From CAYZXT01 sp964482515 (GTDB taxonomy: Bacteria; Elusimicrobiota; Elusimicrobia; FEN-1173), in NCBI GenBank assembly GCA_964482515.1, contig CAYZXT010000003.1:1-64000 (forward strand): a stretch of DNA of 64,000 nt, given 5' to 3'. The position numbers and the translations under genes were made by a program. Shown piece after piece: positions 56,025 through 64,000 of the stretch. The stretch's first letter is position 1; every line of letters starts with the position of its first letter. The notes below the pieces were generated by a model that searched no databases, had not been told where the DNA came from, and was given only the letters and a program-made list of their open reading frames with translations.

Positions 56025-56296
56025 CAGGCCTCCTCGATCAGTTTCTTGCGCTTGAGTTCCCTCAAAAAACGCCGCACGTCCCGCTCCGCCTGGCCGCGCG
56101 TCACGTCGTACTCGTCCAAAAGACGCTGGACCAGTTTCTCCTCGGTGGCGCCGTTTTCAAGCCAGCTCCAAAGGTCGTCGCCCGCGCCCTGGGGCTGATG
56201 CAGGCATTTCGCGCGCGGGTCCACCACGAACAGCTCTCCCGATATCCGGCGTTGGGCCAGACGGCGGGATTGTTTATACAAAGAGGTATCGCTCAA
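56024..56296 (-). CDS. PqqD-like RiPP recognition protein
   Basis: 90 residues starting at TTG 56296, which has AGGA six bases upstream; a later TTG at 56281 is also possible. The open frame extends to 56545, but everything before 56300 is a shadow of the kinase gene. The sequence runs KQSRRLAQRRISGELFVVDP, GDDLWSWLENGATEEKLVQRL, then LDEYDVTRGQAERDVRRFL and ends LKRKKLIEEA. This is the winged-helix PqqD fold (RRE) that binds leader peptides and presents them to the radical SAM enzyme. Its stop is shared with the radical SAM start. Confidence 0.85.
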   Translation of the reverse strand: MSDTSLYKQSRRLAQRRISGELFVVDPRAKCLHQPQGAGDDLWSWLENGATEEKLVQRLLDEYDVTRGQAERDVRRFLRELKRKKLIEEA

Positions 56297-57083
56297 GGGA
56301 CGTCCTGGGGGGCAGGGCACGGGAGAAGGACAGGATGCGGGCGGGGACCGATGACACCAGGTCTTCCGCCGCGCCGAGGATCGACGCGTGGGCATTTCTG
56401 TCGTCGCTGAAATTGATGACGCACCGCAGCAAACGGCGCACGGCTTCCGGTTTCGCGAGGGCGGATTTTTTCCAGAGCGGCGACTTCTCCAGGAAATAGA
56501 GAGCGGAGAGCGGCGCGCTCGCGGGGCGCGACTCGGGAAGCTCACCGGTGAAGGGAGTGCCGAAGGCCGTCCATTGGGCGTTGCGCTTCTGCAATAAAAC
56601 GATCTCGTCCGACAGGATCCGGTCGGCGCCGAAGAGCCGGGCGATGGTGGATTTGCCGCTGCCCGAAACGCCGGGCATGACGCAGGCCGCGCTGTCGTTT
56701 GATAGGCCCGCGCTGTGCACGAGGAACCCCTCTCCGTCGGCCAGCACCTGGCTTATGAAAGCGCGGAGGAAGGTGCTCAGGACGGCGGCGGATTCGGCGC
56801 GCAGTCGTCCCGAGCGGGAGCGGAATGAAAAACGTCCGAAAAACCGGGACCATTGAAGGGTGAAGGCGTCCCCGTTCCGGCGGACGACGGGCGTTTTATG
56901 AGGAGAGCGCCTGGCCAGCGGGCGGAGATCGACGCGCCAAAAGGAAGCGCGGGCGGGCACGATGAAGGCGTTGAACAAAGTCGAGATTTCACGGCGCAAC
57001 GTCGGATCGGATGAATAAAGGGAAATGCCTATGGATCCGATTTGGAGGGCGATCGGCGCGGGGGACGGTTTTTTGGGAAACAT
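56274..57083 (-). CDS. HprK-like kinase
   Basis: 269 residues. The C-terminal kinase part has H123 (LVHSAGL), Walker A at 137-146 (PGVSGSGKST) and LSDEIVLL at 157-164, the layout of HPr kinase-related proteins. The N-terminal half is basic and lacks the HprK_N domain. Similar kinases occur in lasso-peptide clusters (ThcoK, PadeK), where they phosphorylate the last Ser of the peptide. The candidate peptide here ends in Ser. The start lies 3 bases after the HD-GYP stop. Confidence 0.85.
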   Translation of the reverse strand: MFPKKPSPAPIALQIGSIGISLYSSDPTLRREISTLFNAFIVPARASFWRVDLRPLARRSPHKTPVVRRNGDAFTLQWSRFFGRFSFRSRSGRLRAESAAVLSTFLRAFISQVLADGEGFLVHSAGLSNDSAACVMPGVSGSGKSTIARLFGADRILSDEIVLLQKRNAQWTAFGTPFTGELPESRPASAPLSALYFLEKSPLWKKSALAKPEAVRRLLRCVINFSDDRNAHASILGAAEDLVSSVPARILSFSRALPPRTSLERYLFV

Positions 57084-57086
57084 GGA

Positions 57087-58262
57087 CTAAAGCCCTTTGA
57101 CCCACCAGCGCTGCGCCCGCAGCTCCAGGAGCATTTTTTGGTCCGAACAAGCGAGGCGGGTTTCGTCCACGGCCTCCGCCACGTAGAGGATGGGCTGCGT
57201 TCCCAGGTTGATCACGCGCGGCGCGGCGATGCGTTCCCCCCGGCTGTCCAGGATCAGCCGCACGATGGGACGCGTCGGCAACCCGGGGCTGGTGAAGAGG
57301 ACGCGCCCGACGTCGCCGGAATTCAAGCGGACGTAGGATCCGGGGGGATAAAGCGAAAGGGACTCGATCAAGAGTTTCACGATGCCGGGCTCGAACTCCT
57401 GCTCGTGGCGGTCGATGAGGAGCCGCAGCGCTTCATGCGGCAGCGCGCGCTGGCGCCAGGGGCGGAGGTGCGTCACGGCTTCGTAGACGTCGCAGACGCC
57501 GACGATGCGCGCCATCTTGTGGATGGATTCCCCCCGCAGGCCATAGGGATAGCCGGAGCCGACGGCCCGCTCGTGGTGCTGCACGATGATGGCCGTCACC
57601 TGGTCCTTCATCGCGCCGGAGAGCTCGGGGAACAGCGAAAGGAATTTTTGTCCTTCGATGGGGTGCTGGCGAATCTCGGCTTTCTCGGCTTCGCTCAGCC
57701 GGCCGTTCTTCAGGATGGTCGGCATGCAGCGCACCATGCCGATGTCGTGCAGGAGGGATCCCAGCGCCAAGGCGTAGAGGTCGTCCTTGGAAAGCTTCAG
57801 CACCGCGCCGAGCCGTAGCGCGAAGATGGCCACGTTCAGGACGTGGGCGTAGAGATAGTTGTCCGGCGAAGAGCGGTCCGCCAGCGCGATGGCTTCCTCG
57901 TTTCCGGACTGGACCAAGGCCATCAATTTCAGAATGGGTTCCTGCGGCGAGGGACAGTTACCGGTCCCGTTCTGGGCTGTGCGGTAAATGGAGCGGACAG
58001 CGGCGATCATTTCCGTATAGACTTCCGTGGCCTTCATGGCGTGGCCCGCGACCCGCCTCTCGATCGCTTCCGGCGGCTCGTCGCCCGACGGTTGAGACGC
58101 GGCCCTGGGGAAAGTTGTTGGGGTCGGCGCTGTTGGCGGAGTTACGGCGGGAGGGACGGGCGCTCCGGAGGAAAGCGGGGCCGGCGCGGAAGGCGGGACG
58201 GCCTGGGGTTGGGGGTCGTTGGGCGTGTTGTCTTTCTTTTTAATGATGTCGGAAAATTTCAC
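57087..58262 (-). CDS. HD-GYP domain protein (c-di-GMP phosphodiesterase type)
   Basis: 391 residues, GTG start at 58262 with GGAAG upstream. Residues 10-70 are a Pro/Ala-rich linker. The HD-GYP domain includes AHVLNVAIFALRLG, GSLLHDIGM, the HH-x10-GYP block (QHHERAVGSGYPYGLRGE) and ARIVGVCDVYEAVTHLRPW, so metal-binding His/Asp residues and the GYP motif are intact. A C-terminal domain holds VYLNSGDVG-like LNSGDVGRVLF. It probably hydrolyses cyclic dinucleotides. As first gene of the operon it may tie peptide production to c-di-GMP, or just be co-transcribed. Confidence 0.88.
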   Translation of the reverse strand: MKFSDIIKKKDNTPNDPQPQAVPPSAPAPLSSGAPVPPAVTPPTAPTPTTFPRAASQPSGDEPPEAIERRVAGHAMKATEVYTEMIAAVRSIYRTAQNGTGNCPSPQEPILKLMALVQSGNEEAIALADRSSPDNYLYAHVLNVAIFALRLGAVLKLSKDDLYALALGSLLHDIGMVRCMPTILKNGRLSEAEKAEIRQHPIEGQKFLSLFPELSGAMKDQVTAIIVQHHERAVGSGYPYGLRGESIHKMARIVGVCDVYEAVTHLRPWRQRALPHEALRLLIDRHEQEFEPGIVKLLIESLSLYPPGSYVRLNSGDVGRVLFTSPGLPTRPIVRLILDSRGERIAAPRVINLGTQPILYVAEAVDETRLACSDQKMLLELRAQRWWVKGL

Positions 58263-58302
58263 CGGACTTCTTCCCCCGCGCGTTTGATCGTCATTGGGTT
58301 CC

Positions 58303-58332
58303 AGTCTATCAAAGTCCGACGGACTGTTTCAA
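58303..58332 (-). promoter_or_regulatory. Sigma70-like promoter of peptide operon
   Basis: Minus strand TTGAAA (58332-58327), 18-base spacer, TAGACT (58308-58303), about 40 bases before the HD-GYP GTG. Four of six matches in the -10 and five of six in the -35. Confidence 0.55.
58313..58325. promoter_or_regulatory. Palindrome in promoter spacer (possible operator)
   Basis: AGTCCG-A-CGGACT, a perfect 6-1-6 inverted repeat lying exactly between the -35 and -10 boxes. A regulator bound here would block RNA polymerase. No regulator gene is linked in this operon. Confidence 0.45.
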
Positions 58333-58364
58333 GACAAATGGCGGGGACGTGGCCGCGGATGCGG

Positions 58365-59300
58365 TCAGAATGAGAACGACAGGGAAAGGCGCTGGGTGTT
58401 GCCCAGTTCGCCGGCCGGGACCAAGGCGTAGTCCATTTGATACCGGCCCAAGGAAAGCCCGATGCCCATCTGGAACCCGTTGAGCAGGCCCAACTGGGAC
58501 GCCGAGGATTCATCGGAGCGGTTAGAGGACGACCGCTGCGATTGGGCCAGATACCCGCCGCGCAGCGCCACCCGGCCCATCAGCCGGTATTCCGTGCCGA
58601 AGCGGACGGCGGTCTTGTTTTCATAGATCAGTTGCTGGACGTCCAGTCCGGCGCGCAGGTCGCTGGCGATCTTCATGTTCACCCCGACCGTCAGGCTCAA
58701 GGGAAGTTTGTACCGTTGCTCGATGAACTTCATGGACGGTCCCAGGTTTTGCAGCGCGAGTCCCAGCGTGAGGCTCGGGTTCAATTTTTGGAGCAGGCCG
58801 AAGTCGGCGGCGAACCCGGAGGCGCGGTTTTTGTCGATGCTCTGCTGGACGGCCTTCAACCCCAAGCCGTAGGACCCCTTTTCGGAATAGCGTCCGCCGA
58901 AGGAGAGCCCGAAGGCCGTGTCCCGCGCGTCGAAAGAACCCTGCTGCCGGCGGTTCTCGTCGCGGCGGTCGAGCGTTCCCTGGGAGAAAAGCGTGAGGCT
59001 GCCGGCGACGGTCCCCCACCGCGTCGGATGGGCGTAGGCCAAATTTTCATAGTTCGTGTCCGCCAGCCACTGCGTGTGCATGGCGGAAACCTGGCGGACG
59101 CCGACTTGCGACAGCCCGGCCGGGTTCCAGTAGGCGGCGGTGGCGTCGTCGGCGCGGGCGGTGAAGGCGGAGCCCATGCCGATGGCGCGGGCGCCCACGC
59201 CGATCTTCAGGAAGGAGGCGCCGGTGTTATCGGCGGAAACGAGCGCCGGGGCGGCAATCAGCCAGGCCGCCAGGAAGATGGACGTCGCGCGGGCGATCAT
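58365..59300 (-). CDS. PorV/PorQ family outer-membrane beta-barrel protein
   Basis: 311 residues. Signal peptide 1-23 (cleavage after LVSA). The mature N-terminus ASFLKIGVGARAIGMGSAFTARADDATAAYWNPAG is the UPF0164/PorV signature. Amphipathic strands follow to the C-terminal RLSLSFSF, ending in Phe as outer-membrane barrels do. It overlaps the stop of the upstream long secreted protein by 4 bases (ATGA), so the two are translated together. It is shorter than the 17275-18777 homologue, which has an added C-terminal region. Inferred to export or anchor its upstream partner. Confidence 0.9.
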   Translation of the reverse strand: MIARATSIFLAAWLIAAPALVSADNTGASFLKIGVGARAIGMGSAFTARADDATAAYWNPAGLSQVGVRQVSAMHTQWLADTNYENLAYAHPTRWGTVAGSLTLFSQGTLDRRDENRRQQGSFDARDTAFGLSFGGRYSEKGSYGLGLKAVQQSIDKNRASGFAADFGLLQKLNPSLTLGLALQNLGPSMKFIEQRYKLPLSLTVGVNMKIASDLRAGLDVQQLIYENKTAVRFGTEYRLMGRVALRGGYLAQSQRSSSNRSDESSASQLGLLNGFQMGIGLSLGRYQMDYALVPAGELGNTQRLSLSFSF

Positions 59301-62300
59301 TTGATCACCGCCATCTTCGACATTTTCTTGATCCGTTCATGGCCGTTCTTCTGCGCGTCGATGAACAAGACGTAGACGCCGGAGGCGACGTTGGCCGTGT
59401 CCCATTTGTACTCATAGGCGTATTGCGGCCCGCTTCCGTCGTTGATGATTATGGGCGCGTCGGTCAGTTCGGTTTCATGCACGAGCCCGCCGGCGATGTC
59501 GTAGATCCGGATGTGGACGCGGTCGGCGAGGCCCAGTTCGGCGTGGATGGTCGGAGACACGGATTTGGCCGGGTTCGGGAAGCTGTAGATGTCGCCGAGG
59601 CGGAAGGTCGGGTCCGCGCCGGACGAGAGGCTAAGCCCCAGGTATCCGTGTTGTGTGGCCGTGGGCTGGCTGCCCGGCGCGTCGAAGACCTGCAGCTCGT
59701 CCTCGATATAGTCCGTCACGAAGAGCTTTCCGTCGGGGCCCAGCGCCAGGCTGTTGGGCTTGTGGAACCGGATGGAGAAGGAATGGGACTTTCCACCGAA
59801 GACGGAGACCGGGTTCAGGTCCGGGTCTAGTCGCTGGATGCGGCTGTTGCCTTCATCCGCGACGTAGATGTCCCCTTGCGGCGTGATGGCGATGCCCTTC
59901 GGCGAGCGGAAGTCCCCGGCCTTGCGCCCTTTCTGGCCGATGACGTCGATCAGTTCGCCGGACGGGGACATCTTATAGATGCGCGCGTGCCGGTCGTCGG
60001 TCACGAAGATGTTGCCGGTCTTGTCCAAGGCGATGGACCGCGGAAAGACGTGGGGGTGGGCCCGTTTTCCCCGCTCGCAGCGTTCGTTGTCCTCGTCGCT
60101 GTCGTGGTCGTCGTGCTCGTCCGGCAGCGGGCGGAAATCGTCCATTTCGAAGGTAGCGATGCTGAGGCCGGAGGAATTGAATTTCTGGACGCGGGAATTG
60201 CGACGGTCCGCCACGTAGAGGTTGCCGTCCTTGTCGAGGGCCAACCCCGCGGGATCGAAGAACTCGCCCTTGTTCTTTCCGTAGCCGGACCATTGGTTTC
60301 CCGTTTTCTTGCCGAGGCGGAAGATCAGCTTGCCGTCCGCGTCCATCTTCACCACCTGGTGCTTCACGCGGTCCGCGACGTAGATGGAGCCGTCCTTGTC
60401 CACGGCGAGCCCCGTCACGTCCACCATCCCCAGGTCGCAGCCCAGGTATTCAACCGGTTTGCCGTCGGGCGTGAACTTCCGCACCACGCCGCTGAGATAC
60501 CACATGCCCACGTAGAAGTTGCCGGCCTGGTCCACGGAAACGCTGCGGACCTGTTTGAAAATGTAGGACAGCAGGTTGTCACCCTTCTCCAGATGCATCA
60601 CACGGGCGGGATCGCCCAGGAAGATGTTCGCCGTCTTCACGGTTTCGCCGCCGGTTGAGTCCAGCGCCGCGACTTTGACCGTGTACCAGCCGGAAAGCTT
60701 TTTCGCGTCCCAGAGGGCCAGGGTTTCCGCGTCGACCGTTTCCGACGCCTTGCGGACATCCTTGTATCCGCCCGCGGCGGTGGTGGCCTTGTCCGCGGTC
60801 GTCGCCACGGAAACCGTGTAGCTGAAGCCGTCGTCGTCCGTGATCGTTCCGAGGATGGGAATCAACCCGGGCGTGAAGGCGTAGGCGGCGCCGAGATGGT
60901 CGGTCGAGGGCGATATCAGCGTGACCTCGGGCGCCGAGTGGCTCAGGACGAAGACCTGGGACTTCACGGCTTCTTTCCGCCCGAGGTTGTCCTCGCTGTA
61001 GAACTCCAACGTGTGCTGTCCGGTGACGCCCGTGAGATTTATTTTCGGCGGCTGGTAGACCTGGAACGGAACGGTTGGAGAATCGGCGAGGCGATAGAGC
61101 GTGCGGGACACGCCCGACGCCACATTGTTGCCAAGGGGATCGACGGCGGAAAGCGAAAGCGTGGTGCCGGGGCCGATGTGGGGCGGCTGGCCGCTTTGCG
61201 GGCCGGTGATCGCCAGCGTCGTGACGGGCGGCGTGGCGTCCACGGAGAACACGACGGTCTGGACGTTTTCGGCGTTCCCCACCCGGTCGACCGCGAAGAA
61301 CTCCACGGTGTGCCGTCCTTCGGTGAGCGTGAAGCTGCCGCCGTAGATCGAATAGGCGTTTCCATCCACGCGGAATTTTACGGAGACGACGCCGCTGCCC
61401 GCATGGCCGGATTCGTCCAGGTCCTGGGCCGAGAGCGAGAGCGTCGTGTACTCCGCGATGTAGCGCATGTCGCCCGTGCTGAACTGGGGACCGGTGACGT
61501 TAAGGACGGTGCGCGGCGCGGTCCCGTCCACGGTCAGGTCCGCGAACTTCGTGCTCTCGATGTTCCCCATCCGGTCCACGCTCCGGTAATCCACGTGATG
61601 GGAACCGGCGTTCAAACGAAAGGGTGAGGAATACGGTAGGAAGTCGCCGGTGTCGACGCGATAGTCGATCCGCGCCAAGCCGCTGGCCGCGCCGTTGACC
61701 ACCGGGTCCTGGGCCGACAGCGAGAGCCACGTCATGCTGGAGATGTAAGTCTTCGTCCCGACCACGAACTGCGTCCCCTGCAGCGCCAGCAGCGATTCCG
61801 GCGGCGTGGCGTCCAACTGCACCGAGAGGGATTGCAGCGCGCTGCGGTTGCCGACGTTGTCCTCCGCCGTGAACTGCAGCGTCTTGTTGCCGTCCGGTCC
61901 GGAGAAGAACAGCGGCGCGGCGTAGGTGATTAGGTTGCCGGAATTGGAGAAACGGTAATGGATGTTCTTGACGCCGGAGGCCACGCCGTTGACCAGAGGA
62001 TCTTCCGCGGTCAGCGTGACCGGAGTCAGCGGGCCAACGAGCGGCAGCGATGTACCGGGTTGCGAAACGATATCGGAAACGACGATCGGCGCCGCGGCGT
62101 CCACCCGCAGGGTCAAACCCTGCAGCGGTTCAACGTTCCCCGCGACGTCGGTGGATTGAACTTCCACCAGGTGCTGGCCGGCGGGCAGAGTGAATGGCGC
62201 GGAATAGTGGACGAAGGCTCCGCCGTTCAGGCGGTAGCGGATCAGGGCGACGCCAGATTCCGTGTCCTGGGCGCTCAGCGAGACCGTCGTCGCGCTGGAA

Positions 62301-64000
62301 ATATAGAGCGAGCCGTTCAGCTCGAATTGCGGCGTCCCCACCTGGATGGACGTCACGGGCGGCGTGGAGTCCACAGTTATGGTCGCGGTTCGCTGCGCTT
62401 CGGTATTGCCTAGCACGTCCGTCGACCAATAGGCGACCGTGTGCGCGCCGGCCGGTACGGTGAAGGGCGCGGCGTATGTCTGCTGAGGGCCGCCATCCAT
62501 CGAATAGAAAATCGAAGCGATACCAGCGCCGGCATCCACCGCCGTCAATTGGACGCTGGACGCGCTCGCCATTGTCAAAGTCGTTACCGGCGGCGTCGTG
62601 TCCAATAGGAAGACGGCGGATTTGGCCGCCTCCGCGTTTTGCACGCGGTCGAGGGCGTTGTAGCTCAGCGTGTGCGGTCCGTCCGCGCCGACGATGAACA
62701 ACGGGTTCGAGACGGGCGACGGGGCATTGCCGTCCAGTCCAGCGAAGATGATCTGGACGCCGGACGCGACCTGTTGGCTGATGGGATCCACGGCGGTCAG
62801 CGTCAACGGCGTCTGCGGCGTGATGAAAATCGAACCGCCGACGGAGACCTGCGGTTGACCGACGGCGAGGGTCGTTTGCGGGGCGGTCCCGTCCACGCTC
62901 ACGGAATGCGAAAGGGTCGCGGACACGTTTCCGATCTTGTCGTCCGCGCGGAAAGCCAGCGTGTGGATTCCTTCGGTCAGCGACGTCGCGGCAGGCGCGG
63001 GGGCGAAGGCCCCGCCGTCGATGGAAAGTTCCGCTTGGTTCAGCCCCGAGCTGACTCCGTTGAAGAGCGGGTCCTGGGCGTTGATCGAGAAGACCGTGGC
63101 CGGGGACGCGAAGATCCCGCCGGGTTGGACGATGAACGGGCCCGTGCGGGCGAGGGTCACCGTGGGCGGCGTCAGGTCCACCGCGACGGAAATGATATGG
63201 GGTGTTTCAGACAGGCCGCCCAAATCCGTCGCGCGATAGGAAAAGGAGTGGAGTCCCTCGACGACGAAGAACGCGGACGGTTGCTGGTAGATCGTTTCCA
63301 CGGCGCCGTCGATGCCGACGAGTATTTGCGAGACGCCGGCCCCGGCCCCGTCGCCCACCGTCACGGCGTCGTCCACCGCGGAGAGCGTGAAGAGCGTGGC
63401 GTCCGTGACGTAGACGGGATCGCCGCTGATGTTCGGCGAGCCGATGGAAAGGGTCGTCCGCGGCGGCAGCTGGTCTTTCACGATCGTGAAGAGGCCGCTG
63501 TTCGCCTGGGCGCTGTTCCCCACCCAATCGCGGGCGGTCACGTTCAGACTCCAGTTGCCCGCGGCGAGCTGGCTCAAGTCGACGTTCTGTCCGTTGGTCA
63601 CCGGCACCGAAGCTCCGCTCGCCGGATGCGTCAGGACCGCCTGCACGTTCGGCTGCGGATCCAGGTTGTCCGCCGCCGTGAATTGGATGATCAGCGGGTC
63701 AAGTCCGGCGCGGAAGGTCTGGCCCGCCGTCGGGGAGATCAAAGTGATGGCCGGCGCCGCCACGTCCACCGTGATCTGCATTGTGGTGGACGGCGACAGG
63801 TTCTGCAAGTGGTCGAGGGCGAAGAATTCGAGCGTGTGCACGCCCGGCACGAAGGAGAGCGGCGACGCGTAATCCGTCGGGGCCCCGTTGTCCAGTTTGT
63901 ACTGGATTTTGTCCAGGCCCGACGCCACACCGCCCGCGGAGGGGTCCTGGGCCGAGAGCGAAAGCCGGAGGGCGAGCGTGCCGGCGTAGGAGATGGAACT
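59297..64000 (-). CDS. Very long secreted protein: OmpL47-like repeats, NHL propeller, sorting-like C-terminus (truncated at right edge)
   Basis: The frame is open to base 64000, giving at least 1,567 residues; GTG at 63928 is internal, not a start. The visible part up to about 61000 has about 12 repeats of roughly 85-90 residues (LSLSAQDP..N..ASGL, then YRVDxG, then EGxHTVEFxAxDRxGN, then VDxTPPxT), matching the OmpL47-type barrel/Ig repeats of adhesin-like proteins. NHL repeats (about 60600-59700; VDKDGSIYVADRVKHQVVKM) form a propeller, and one inter-blade loop carries an acidic/His-rich insertion. The last 95 residues (DIYSFPNPAKS, YDIAGG, ASGVYVLFIDA) are a FlgD/type-IX-sorting-like module. 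Confidence 0.85.
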   Translation of the reverse strand, partial: SSISYAGTLALRLSLSAQDPSAGGVASGLDKIQYKLDNGAPTDYASPLSFVPGVHTLEFFALDHLQNLSPSTTMQITVDVAAPAITLISPTAGQTFRAGLDPLIIQFTAADNLDPQPNVQAVLTHPASGASVPVTNGQNVDLSQLAAGNWSLNVTARDWVGNSAQANSGLFTIVKDQLPPRTTLSIGSPNISGDPVYVTDATLFTLSAVDDAVTVGDGAGAGVSQILVGIDGAVETIYQQPSAFFVVEGLHSFSYRATDLGGLSETPHIISVAVDLTPPTVTLARTGPFIVQPGGIFASPATVFSINAQDPLFNGVSSGLNQAELSIDGGAFAPAPAATSLTEGIHTLAFRADDKIGNVSATLSHSVSVDGTAPQTTLAVGQPQVSVGGSIFITPQTPLTLTAVDPISQQVASGVQIIFAGLDGNAPSPVSNPLFIVGADGPHTLSYNALDRVQNAEAAKSAVFLLDTTPPVTTLTMASASSVQLTAVDAGAGIASIFYSMDGGPQQTYAAPFTVPAGAHTVAYWSTDVLGNTEAQRTATITVDSTPPVTSIQVGTPQFELNGSLYISSATTVSLSAQDTESGVALIRYRLNGGAFVHYSAPFTLPAGQHLVEVQSTDVAGNVEPLQGLTLRVDAAAPIVVSDIVSQPGTSLPLVGPLTPVTLTAEDPLVNGVASGVKNIHYRFSNSGNLITYAAPLFFSGPDGNKTLQFTAEDNVGNRSALQSLSVQLDATPPESLLALQGTQFVVGTKTYISSMTWLSLSAQDPVVNGAASGLARIDYRVDTGDFLPYSSPFRLNAGSHHVDYRSVDRMGNIESTKFADLTVDGTAPRTVLNVTGPQFSTGDMRYIAEYTTLSLSAQDLDESGHAGSGVVSVKFRVDGNAYSIYGGSFTLTEGRHTVEFFAVDRVGNAENVQTVVFSVDATPPVTTLAITGPQSGQPPHIGPGTTLSLSAVDPLGNNVASGVSRTLYRLADSPTVPFQVYQPPKINLTGVTGQHTLEFYSEDNLGRKEAVKSQVFVLSHSAPEVTLISPSTDHLGAAYAFTPGLIPILGTITDDDGFSYTVSVATTADKATTAAGGYKDVRKASETVDAETLALWDAKKLSGWYTVKVAALDSTGGETVKTANIFLGDPARVMHLEKGDNLLSYIFKQVRSVSVDQAGNFYVGMWYLSGVVRKFTPDGKPVEYLGCDLGMVDVTGLAVDKDGSIYVADRVKHQVVKMDADGKLIFRLGKKTGNQWSGYGKNKGEFFDPAGLALDKDGNLYVADRRNSRVQKFNSSGLSIATFEMDDFRPLPDEHDDHDSDEDNERCERGKRAHPHVFPRSIALDKTGNIFVTDDRHARIYKMSPSGELIDVIGQKGRKAGDFRSPKGIAITPQGDIYVADEGNSRIQRLDPDLNPVSVFGGKSHSFSIRFHKPNSLALGPDGKLFVTDYIEDELQVFDAPGSQPTATQHGYLGLSLSSGADPTFRLGDIYSFPNPAKSVSPTIHAELGLADRVHIRIYDIAGGLVHETELTDAPIIINDGSGPQYAYEYKWDTANVASGVYVLFIDAQKNGHERIKKMSKMAVIK
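60061..60127 (-). other. Acidic His-rich insertion in NHL propeller
   Basis: Between two NHL blades the chain reads PLPDEHDDHDSDEDN followed by ERCERGKRAHPH, dense in Asp, Glu and His with a Cys. It could bind metal ions. Part of the CDS at 59297-64000. Confidence 0.6.

Noticed and set aside
56297..56545. N-terminal extension of the PqqD-like protein
   Set aside because: Ser/Arg/Pro-rich, in another frame of the HprK-like gene, and not part of the PqqD fold.

Overview
Every gene I can support in this 64 kb window lies on the minus strand. Genes are packed with 1-8 base overlaps (ATGA, GTGA, TTGA, TGATG). The DNA is GC-rich. Two PorV/PorQ-type outer-membrane proteins, FlgD/T9SS-like C-terminal modules on very long surface proteins, and a Wza/Wzc-type export system point to a diderm bacterium, most likely Elusimicrobiota or a related candidate lineage (inference, moderate to low confidence). 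No rRNA, tRNA, IS element or CRISPR array was seen.

Region A (about 1-16300) is an exopolysaccharide or glycan operon. Read in transcription order it holds a coiled-coil membrane protein, a membrane-anchored glycogen-binding-domain protein, an AMIN-Wza exporter, a Wzc-like BY-kinase, two GT2 enzymes, a CDP-alcohol phosphatidyltransferase relative, two GT39-like membrane glycosyltransferases, three GT4 enzymes, a flippase, a methyltransferase, and a truncated membrane protein at the left edge. A TTGACA-N17-TACAGT promoter stands so close to the first ATG that the mRNA may be leaderless.

Region B (16358-50673) is a surface-protein operon. An Rrf2-type regulator is followed by a giant secreted gene, a PQQ-propeller protein with a C-terminal sorting-like domain, a PorV-like protein and a nucleotidyltransferase. 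The giant gene reads as two pieces (50253-48307 and about 48340-21839), but one domain runs across the break. A two-base change in a TCTCTC run restores a single protein of about 9,470 residues. It carries about 50 copies of a roughly 110-residue Ig-like repeat, two related propeller modules, lamin-tail domains and a terminal PQQ-like propeller.

Region C (50804-58332) is the most interesting part: a self-contained operon that looks like a RiPP (modified peptide) pathway, with its own promoter (a palindrome fills the spacer) and a Rho-independent terminator. Its genes are HD-GYP, HprK-like kinase, PqqD-like peptide-binding protein, radical SAM/SPASM enzyme, arginine-methyltransferase (PRMT) homologue, a 47-residue peptide gene too short for ordinary gene calling, an S26-type peptidase, an ABC exporter pair and an ExeA-like ATPase. 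The peptide has a YxxPxI leader motif, three Cys, a GRCR motif and a C-terminal Ser. Each feature matches a likely activity of a neighbouring enzyme.

Region D (58365-64000) has a second PorV-like protein downstream of another very long secreted protein. That protein has OmpL47-like repeats, an NHL propeller and a C-terminal sorting-like domain, and runs off the right edge.
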